DNA from: Rhodocyclaceae bacterium
Lineage (GTDB): Bacteria; Pseudomonadota; Gammaproteobacteria; Burkholderiales; Rhodocyclaceae
Length of the DNA: 10,822 nt
Direction of reading: 5' to 3'
Assembly: GCA_020849155.1 (NCBI GenBank)
Contig: JADLGU010000144.1
Coordinates: 1-10,822 of the forward strand
The translations under genes and the position numbers were made by a program. Under the pieces are notes generated by a model. It had not been told where the DNA came from. It ran no database searches and saw nothing but the letters and a program-made list of their open reading frames with translations. Shown here in pieces: positions 6,919-10,822 of the stretch (positions are counted from its first letter, which is position 1; each line of letters opens with the position of its first letter).

Positions 6919-7523
6919 GATATCCCGACTTCTACGACGAAGCCCCCCGCATCACGCTGTACGACCCGCTCGCCAAGTTCCTCGGCGCGGCGGAGGGCGG
7001 CATCCTCGAGTACCGCTACATCGATGCCGTCAAGGCGGCCGGCCATTCCTGTCCGACGGTGGCCTCGGCCTGGCTGATGACGCTGCGGGCGCTGGAGGCG
7101 TTGTATCCGAAGGACATCCCCGAGCGCGGCGCCATCCGCGCCGACTTCCGCCACGAGTCGACCAGCGGCGTGACCGGCGTCATCGCCAACATCGTCACCC
7201 TGGTCACCGGGGCGACGCACGACACCGGCTTCAAGGGACTGGCCGGCCGCTTCGACCGGCGCCAGCTGCTGTTCTTCAACGCCGAGGTGCGCGACGAGAT
7301 CCGCTTCACGCGGCGGGACAGCGGCGCGGCGGTGGAGGTCACGGCGCACCTGGAACGGGTGCCGGGCGACCCGCGCATGGGCGAATTGATGGCGGCCTGC
7401 ATCACCGGCCGCGCCACCGACGAGGTGCAGCGCGAGTTCGGCCGCCTGTGGCAGGCGCGGGTGCGCGCCATCCTGGTCGCGCATGCCGACGATCCGGCCG
7501 TGATCGCGCTGCGCGCCGTATGA
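6915..7523 (+). CDS. FmdE-like protein (formylmethanofuran dehydrogenase subunit E family), divergent
   Basis: A 202-residue soluble protein without a signal peptide. AGHSCPTVASAW at 42-53 fits the G-H-x-C-P metal-binding signature of FmdE proteins. LVTGATHDTGFKGLAGRFDRRQLLFFN at about 96-122 aligns with the FmdE region usually written TGC-T-x-GKGNL followed by a beta hairpin, but the expected second Cys is Ala100 here. RFTRRDSGAAVEVT then matches the hairpin. FmdE was named from methanogen operons, but relatives occur in bacteria with no methanofuran pathway, where the function is unknown. The family call rests on eye alignment of short motifs. It overlaps the RsmB-like stop and the PLD start by four bases each, so translation is probably coupled. 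No other formylmethanofuran dehydrogenase genes are in the window. Confidence 0.55.
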   Translation: MRYPDFYDEAPRITLYDPLAKFLGAAEGGILEYRYIDAVKAAGHSCPTVASAWLMTLRALEALYPKDIPERGAIRADFRHESTSGVTGVIANIVTLVTGATHDTGFKGLAGRFDRRQLLFFNAEVRDEIRFTRRDSGAAVEVTAHLERVPGDPRMGELMAACITGRATDEVQREFGRLWQARVRAILVAHADDPAVIALRAV

Positions 7524-8122
7524 CGCAGACCGACTTTTTGCCCGGCCGCGTCGGCTGGCTGCTGGCCGTGCTGCTGGCCGTGCTGGCGCCGGCGGCGGCG
7601 GCCTTCGAGGCGTCGCCGCCCCGGACGCTGCCGGCGCAGGGCACGGTGGAGGCGCTGTTCTCGCCCTGGGACGACGTCGAGGGCGCCCTGCTGCGGACGC
7701 TGCGGGCGGCGCGCGAGAGCATCCACGTGCAGGCCTTCTCCTTCACCAGCCGGCCGCTGGCCGCGGCGCTGCTGGAGGCCCGTGCCCGCGGCGTGCGCGT
7801 GGCGGTGCTGGCCGACCGCGAGCAGACCCAGTTCATGGACAACAGCCGGATCCCCCAGCTCGCCGCCGCCGGCATCGAGGTGGCGCTCGAGACCCGCTAT
7901 GCCGCCGCCCATAATAAAATCCTGCTCATCGACGCCGAGGGCGCCGCCCCGGTGGTGGTCACCGGCTCGTACAATTTCACCTGGTCGGCGCAGGCGAAGA
8001 ATGCCGAGAACGTGCTGTTCCTGCGCGGCAACCGGGCGCTGATGCGCCGCTATCTCGAGAACTGGCAGCGCCATCGGGCCGAGGCGCTGCCCTTTTCGGA
8101 AGCCACCTTGCTCAAAGACTGA
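7520..8122 (+). CDS. Exported single-HKD phospholipase D-family protein (Nuc-like)
   Basis: A 200-residue protein. Its signal peptide spans about residues 1-28 (GRVGWLLAVLLAVLAPAAAA, cleavage near AAA|F), so the mature enzyme should be periplasmic. Then follow the PLD-fold strand VEALFSPWDDVEGALLRTLRAARESIHVQAFSFTS and one HKD motif: H131-N-K133-x4-D138, then GSYNFTWSA and KNAENV with the conserved Asn/Glu. Single-HKD proteins of this size, such as Salmonella Nuc, dimerise to form one active site and act as nonspecific nucleases; others are phospholipases. The catalytic residues are intact. Which substrate is used here is not visible. The start overlaps the FmdE-like stop by four bases, and the stop is one base before the MscS start. 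No independent ribosome site is evident, consistent with coupled translation. Confidence 0.9.
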   Translation: MTQTDFLPGRVGWLLAVLLAVLAPAAAAFEASPPRTLPAQGTVEALFSPWDDVEGALLRTLRAARESIHVQAFSFTSRPLAAALLEARARGVRVAVLADREQTQFMDNSRIPQLAAAGIEVALETRYAAAHNKILLIDAEGAAPVVVTGSYNFTWSAQAKNAENVLFLRGNRALMRRYLENWQRHRAEALPFSEATLLKD

Positions 8123-8123
8123 G

Positions 8124-9401
8124 ATGCAACCGACCGAATTCGGCAGCCTGCTCGCCGGCCTGTGGGCCGATCTGCAACAACCCGCCGTGCTCTGGCAGGC
8201 GGCGGCGCTGGCGCTGTGCCTGGGCCTCGCCTGGCTGGCGGCGCGGGCGCTGCGCCGTCCGGCCGACGCCGCCCTGGAGGCGCGCCTGGGCCGGCGCGGC
8301 CTGAAGCGGCTGGCCTTCCCGCTGGCGGCGCTGGCCTTCGTGCTGGTGGCGCGGCCGCTGCTGAAGAACTGGCACTCGGTGAGCCTGCTCGACCTGGCGG
8401 TGCCGCTGCTGGCCTCCTTCGCCGTGATCCGCGCCATGATGTTCGCGTTGCGCCACGGTTTCCCGCGCGCCGCCTGGCTGGCCGCCTTCGAGCGCCTGAT
8501 GGCGCTGGCGGTGTGGGGCATCGTGGCGCTGCACATCACCGGCCTGCTGCCGGAGATCATCTCGTCGCTCGACGCCATCGACTTCAACGTCGGCAGCCAG
8601 CGGCTGTCGCTTTGGCTGATCCTGCAGGGCTCGGTGACGGTGCTGGCAACGCTTCTGGCGGCGCTGTGGCTGGGCGGCCTGGCCGAGCAGCGCCTGCTGG
8701 CCGCCGCCGGCCTCGACGGCAACCTGAAGCTGGTCTTCGCCCGCCTGGCGCGGGCGGCGCTGGTGCTGCTGGCGGTGCTGATCAGCCTGCCGCTGGTGGG
8801 CATCGACCTGACCGCGCTGTCGGTGTTCGGCGGGGCGCTCGGCGTGGGCATCGGCTTCGGCCTGCAGAAGATCGCCGCCAATTACGTCTCCGGCTTCATC
8901 ATCCTGCTCGACCGCTCGATCCGCCTCGGCAACATGATCGTGGTCGACAAGTACCGCGGCGAGGTGACCCAGATCACCACCCGCTATACCGTGCTGCGCG
9001 GCGCCGACGGGGTGGAGTCGATCGTGCCCAACGAGACCCTGGTCGGTTCGGTGGTGCAGAACGAGACCTACACCAACCCGCGCATGCGCCTTTCGGTGAC
9101 GGTGCAGGTCTCCTACGCCTGCGACCCGGAGCGGGCCATGCGCCTCCTGGTCGAGGCGGCGGCGAGCCACCCGCGGGTGCTGGCCGATCCGCCGGCCAGG
9201 GCTTTCCTGGTGCGCTTCAACGATTCGGGGATCGACCTGGAGCTGGGCTTCTGGATCGCCGATCCGCAGGAAGGCAGCCTCAACATCAAGTCCGACATCA
9301 ACCTCGCCATCTGGCGCGCCTTCGGCCAGGAAGGCATCGAGATTCCCTATCCGCAGCGCGAAGTGCGGCTGCTGAACCAAAGCCCGCCAGCCCAGTCGTA
9401 A
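8124..9401 (+). CDS. MscS-family mechanosensitive ion channel
   Basis: A 425-residue channel protein, larger than E. coli MscS (286). About six N-terminal hydrophobic segments (roughly 22-43, 63-82, 88-108, 118-142, 155-180, 200-222) precede the pore helix. The pore region at 232-262 is the glycine/alanine-rich SVFGGALGVGIGFGLQKIAANYVSGFIILLDRSI with the family Q-K-I-A-x-N-Y signature. The beta domain follows (GNMIVVDKYRGEVTQITTRYTVLRGADGVESIVPNETL), then the alpha/beta C-terminal cage ending near EIPYPQREVRLL. Function: opens under membrane tension to release solutes during hypo-osmotic shock. The extra N-terminal helices place it among the larger MscS-type proteins. It is the last gene of the run; 72 bases separate it from the desaturase gene. 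No good Shine-Dalgarno is seen; translation probably follows from the PLD gene one base upstream. Confidence 0.95.
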   Translation: MQPTEFGSLLAGLWADLQQPAVLWQAAALALCLGLAWLAARALRRPADAALEARLGRRGLKRLAFPLAALAFVLVARPLLKNWHSVSLLDLAVPLLASFAVIRAMMFALRHGFPRAAWLAAFERLMALAVWGIVALHITGLLPEIISSLDAIDFNVGSQRLSLWLILQGSVTVLATLLAALWLGGLAEQRLLAAAGLDGNLKLVFARLARAALVLLAVLISLPLVGIDLTALSVFGGALGVGIGFGLQKIAANYVSGFIILLDRSIRLGNMIVVDKYRGEVTQITTRYTVLRGADGVESIVPNETLVGSVVQNETYTNPRMRLSVTVQVSYACDPERAMRLLVEAAASHPRVLADPPARAFLVRFNDSGIDLELGFWIADPQEGSLNIKSDINLAIWRAFGQEGIEIPYPQREVRLLNQSPPAQS

Positions 9402-9414
9402 AGGCAAGCCCCAC

Positions 9415-9439
9415 ACTTGAACTGATTGAGGGTTCAAGT
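9415..9439. promoter_or_regulatory. Perfect 8-bp-arm inverted repeat, possible operator
   Basis: ACTTGAAC (9415-9422) and GTTCAAGT (9432-9439) are perfect reverse complements with a nine-base spacer. The left arm contains the -35 box and the right arm touches the first base of the -10 box, the classical place for a repressor site. There is no following T-run, so it is unlikely to be a terminator of the upstream gene. Confidence 0.6.
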
Positions 9440-9444
9440 AATAT
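9417..9444 (+). promoter_or_regulatory. Sigma70-like promoter of the desaturase gene
   Basis: TTGAAC (9417-9422), 16-base spacer, TAATAT (9439-9444). Transcription would begin near 9451, leaving a leader of about 23 bases before the ATG at 9474. Confidence 0.6.
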
Positions 9445-9473
9445 GGGCGCACGTTCTCTTGCCGGGGTTCCCC

Positions 9474-10646
9474 ATGCTGTTTAGCGGTTATTTCGACCTC
9501 CCCTGGTGGGGTTGCGTGCTCGTCGCCCTGGCGCTGACCCACGTCACCATCGCCGCCGTCACCATCTACCTGCACCGCCACCAGGCCCACCGCGCCCTCG
9601 AGCTCGGGCCGCTGCCGAGCCATTTCTTCCGCTGCTGGCTGTGGCTCACCACCGGCATGGTGACCAAGGAGTGGGCCGCCATCCACCGCAAGCACCACGC
9701 CCGTTGCGAGACGCCGGACGATCCGCACAGCCCGCAGGTGCTGGGCCTCAACCGCGTGCTGTGGGGCGGGGTGTTCCTCTACGTGAAGGCGTCGCACAAC
9801 CGGCAGACCATCGAGCGCTACGGCCACGGCACGCCGGACGACTGGCTCGAGCGGCACCTCTACACCCCGGGGCAGAAGCTGGGCATCGTGCTCATGCTGG
9901 CCATCGACGCGCTGCTGTTCGGCCTTGTGCCGGGCGCGCTGATCTGGGGCGTGCAGATGATCTGGATTCCGTTCTGGGCCGCCGGCGTCATCAACGGCGT
10001 CGGCCACTACTGGGGCTATCGCCATTTCGCCTGCGCCGATGCCAGCACCAACATCGTGCCCTGGGGCATCCTCATCGGCGGCGAGGAACTGCACAACAAC
10101 CACCACGCCTACCCGACCTCGGCCCGCTTGTCGAACAGGTGGTACGAGTTCGACATCGGCTGGCTCTACATCCGCCTGCTGGCGCTGCTCGGCCAGGCGC
10201 GGGTGAAGAAGGTGGCGCCGCGGCCGCGCCTGATCGCGCCGCGCCCGAGCATCGACCTCGAGACCCTGCAGGCGGTCATCCTCCACCGCTACGACGTGAT
10301 GGCGAAGTACCTGCAGTCGCTGCGGCAGATCCAGCGCGAGGAGGCGGAACGGCTGAAGGCATCGCTCGATGCCGGTTCGCGCAAGGCGCTCAAGCGCTGG
10401 CTGGCGCGCGACGCCGAAGAGCTGCCCGAGCCGGAACGGCAGCGCTATGCCGACGCGCTCGCGCGCAGCCAGCGCCTGTCGCTGCTGGTGGAGATGCGCA
10501 AGGAGCTCGCCGCGCTGTGGCAGCGCTCGACGGCGACGCACGAGGAACTGCTCGCCCGGCTGCAGGACTGGTGCCGGCGGGCGGAGGCTTCCGGCATCCG
10601 TCCGCTGGAGGAATTCTCGCTGCGACTGCGCCGCTACGCGGTGTAA
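9474..10646 (+). CDS. DesB-like acyl-CoA/fatty acid desaturase
   Basis: A 390-residue membrane di-iron desaturase, near the length of Pseudomonas aeruginosa DesB (394), which introduces a delta-9 double bond into saturated acyl chains using O2. All three histidine boxes are present: H34-x4-H39 (HRHQAH), H71-x2-HH (HRKHH) and H207-x2-HH (HNNHH). Other family stretches are LWLTTGM, CETPDDPHSP, VQMIWIPFWAAGVINGVGHYWGYR and PWGILIGGEELHNNHH. Hydrophobic segments lie near 12-33, 50-62, 137-155 and 159-178. Residues about 240-390 are a charged helical C-terminal extension, also found in DesB-type proteins. The ATG at 9474 is chosen because the alignment begins at MLFSGYFDL; a TTG at 9426 would lie inside the promoter palindrome. 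It has its own promoter and terminator, so it is likely monocistronic and controlled separately from the mscS run. Confidence 0.93.
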   Translation: MLFSGYFDLPWWGCVLVALALTHVTIAAVTIYLHRHQAHRALELGPLPSHFFRCWLWLTTGMVTKEWAAIHRKHHARCETPDDPHSPQVLGLNRVLWGGVFLYVKASHNRQTIERYGHGTPDDWLERHLYTPGQKLGIVLMLAIDALLFGLVPGALIWGVQMIWIPFWAAGVINGVGHYWGYRHFACADASTNIVPWGILIGGEELHNNHHAYPTSARLSNRWYEFDIGWLYIRLLALLGQARVKKVAPRPRLIAPRPSIDLETLQAVILHRYDVMAKYLQSLRQIQREEAERLKASLDAGSRKALKRWLARDAEELPEPERQRYADALARSQRLSLLVEMRKELAALWQRSTATHEELLARLQDWCRRAEASGIRPLEEFSLRLRRYAV

Positions 10647-10649
10647 ACG

Positions 10650-10677
10650 AAAAAACCCGCCGTGCGGCGGGTTTTTT
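10650..10677. terminator. Bidirectional intrinsic terminator
   Basis: CCCGCCG (10656-10662) pairs with CGGCGGG (10665-10671), flanked by six A's on the left and six T's on the right. The symmetric A/T tracts make it a Rho-independent terminator on both strands. It lies four bases after the desaturase stop and 17 bases beyond the rpmG stop, so it can end both convergent genes. Confidence 0.93.
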
Positions 10678-10694
10678 GCGGGATCGCTTCTGGC

Positions 10695-10822
10695 TTACTT
10701 CAGCTTGGTTTCCTTGTACTTGACGTGCTTGCGCGCCTTGGGATCGAACTTCATGATCTCCAGCTTCTCGGGCATGGTGCGCTTGTTCTTGGTCGTCGTG
10801 TAGAAGTGGCCGGTGCCGGCCG
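10695..10822 (-). CDS. rpmG: 50S ribosomal protein L33, C-terminal part (runs off right edge)
   Basis: The last 41 residues of L33, reading AGTGHFYTTTKNKR, TMPEKLEIMKFDPKAR and KHVKYKETKLK on the minus strand; about 13 N-terminal residues lie beyond the window. L33 is a small protein of the large ribosomal subunit near the E site. No cysteines occur in the visible part, so this is the zinc-independent (C-minus) form, in line with most proteobacteria. The stop codon is at 10695-10697, followed by the shared terminator. rpmB (L28) usually lies directly upstream in the same operon, which would be outside the window. The identification is secure. Confidence 0.97.
   Translation of the reverse strand, partial: AGTGHFYTTTKNKRTMPEKLEIMKFDPKARKHVKYKETKLK

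Larger units (their letters stand above)
3254..9401 (+). other. Probable seven-gene operon
   Basis: Seven plus-strand genes follow with junctions of +2, -11, +23, -4, -4 and +1 bases (negative values are overlaps). No terminator-like hairpin or convincing internal promoter is seen between them. The order is lipoprotein, purN, DUF3108, RsmB-like, FmdE-like, PLD-like, MscS-like. The overlaps imply translational coupling at several junctions. The functions do not form one pathway, so this may be conserved housekeeping packing. Confidence 0.65.

Noticed and set aside
7908..7922. AT-rich pocket around the HKD histidine codons
   Set aside because: Only a few bases long, inside a conserved active-site motif (His-Asn-Lys-Ile); explained by the required residues.
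914..8122. Possible defence system combining the caspase-like protease and the PLD nuclease-like protein
   Set aside because: The two genes are on opposite strands, 5 kb apart, separated by housekeeping genes. Both appear exported, and no sensor, cyclase or NTPase partner is present.
7016..8881. 621-codon minus-strand open frame
   Set aside because: Antisense to the FmdE-like, PLD and MscS genes; Ser/Arg/Ala-rich composition typical of a shadow frame.
9426..9473. TTG start giving the desaturase 16 extra residues
   Set aside because: It lies inside the promoter palindrome, upstream of the expected transcription start, and the extra residues do not match the family N-terminus.
8112..10541. 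809-codon minus-strand open frame
   Set aside because: It is the antisense shadow of the mscS-family and desaturase genes in GC-rich DNA; it is full of His/Gln/Arg-rich sequence with no recognisable domain.

Overview
The window is ordinary, densely coded, GC-rich chromosomal DNA, most likely from a betaproteobacterium. The Rhodocyclales are my best guess, from the protein sequences, the gene mix and the high GC; this is inferred by eye. There are eleven genes, no gene-free stretch longer than about 85 bases, and no sign of phage, insertion sequence, CRISPR array, tRNA or rRNA.

Left part (1-2473, minus strand): the 5' two-fifths or so of mutL (mismatch repair) runs off the left edge. Upstream of it, on the same strand, is a 519-residue caspase-fold protease with a twin-arginine-type signal peptide, an intact His/Cys dyad and a beta-rich C-terminal domain. 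An 84-base divergent spacer separates it from a DedA-family membrane protein gene (2558-3199, plus strand).

Middle part (3254-9401, plus strand): a tight run of seven genes separated by 23 bases or fewer, or overlapping, probably one operon. In order: a lipoprotein of unknown family; purN (purine synthesis); a DUF3108 protein carried on a TonB-like N-terminal anchor and Pro/Ala-rich linker; an RsmB/NOP-type RNA m5C methyltransferase; an FmdE-like protein; an exported single-HKD phospholipase D-family protein; and an MscS-family channel. Their recognised functions do not form one pathway. Several face the cell envelope (lipoprotein, DUF3108 protein, exported PLD protein, channel), while two concern nucleotide and RNA metabolism.

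Right part (9402-10822): a DesB-like oxygen-dependent acyl desaturase has its own sigma70-like promoter, which is overlaid by a perfect 8-bp-arm inverted repeat. It ends at a strong, apparently bidirectional terminator shared with the convergent rpmG gene (ribosomal protein L33), which runs off the right edge.

The most notable points are the TonB-like anchor on the DUF3108 protein, the apparently Tat-exported caspase-like protease whose C-terminal domain resembles DUF3108, the operator-like palindrome in the desaturase promoter, a recurrent -10-like motif 5-12 bases before three start codons that lack a Shine-Dalgarno (suggesting leaderless mRNAs), and an FmdE-like protein that seems to have lost one conserved cysteine. 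I see no coherent new defence or mobile system here.
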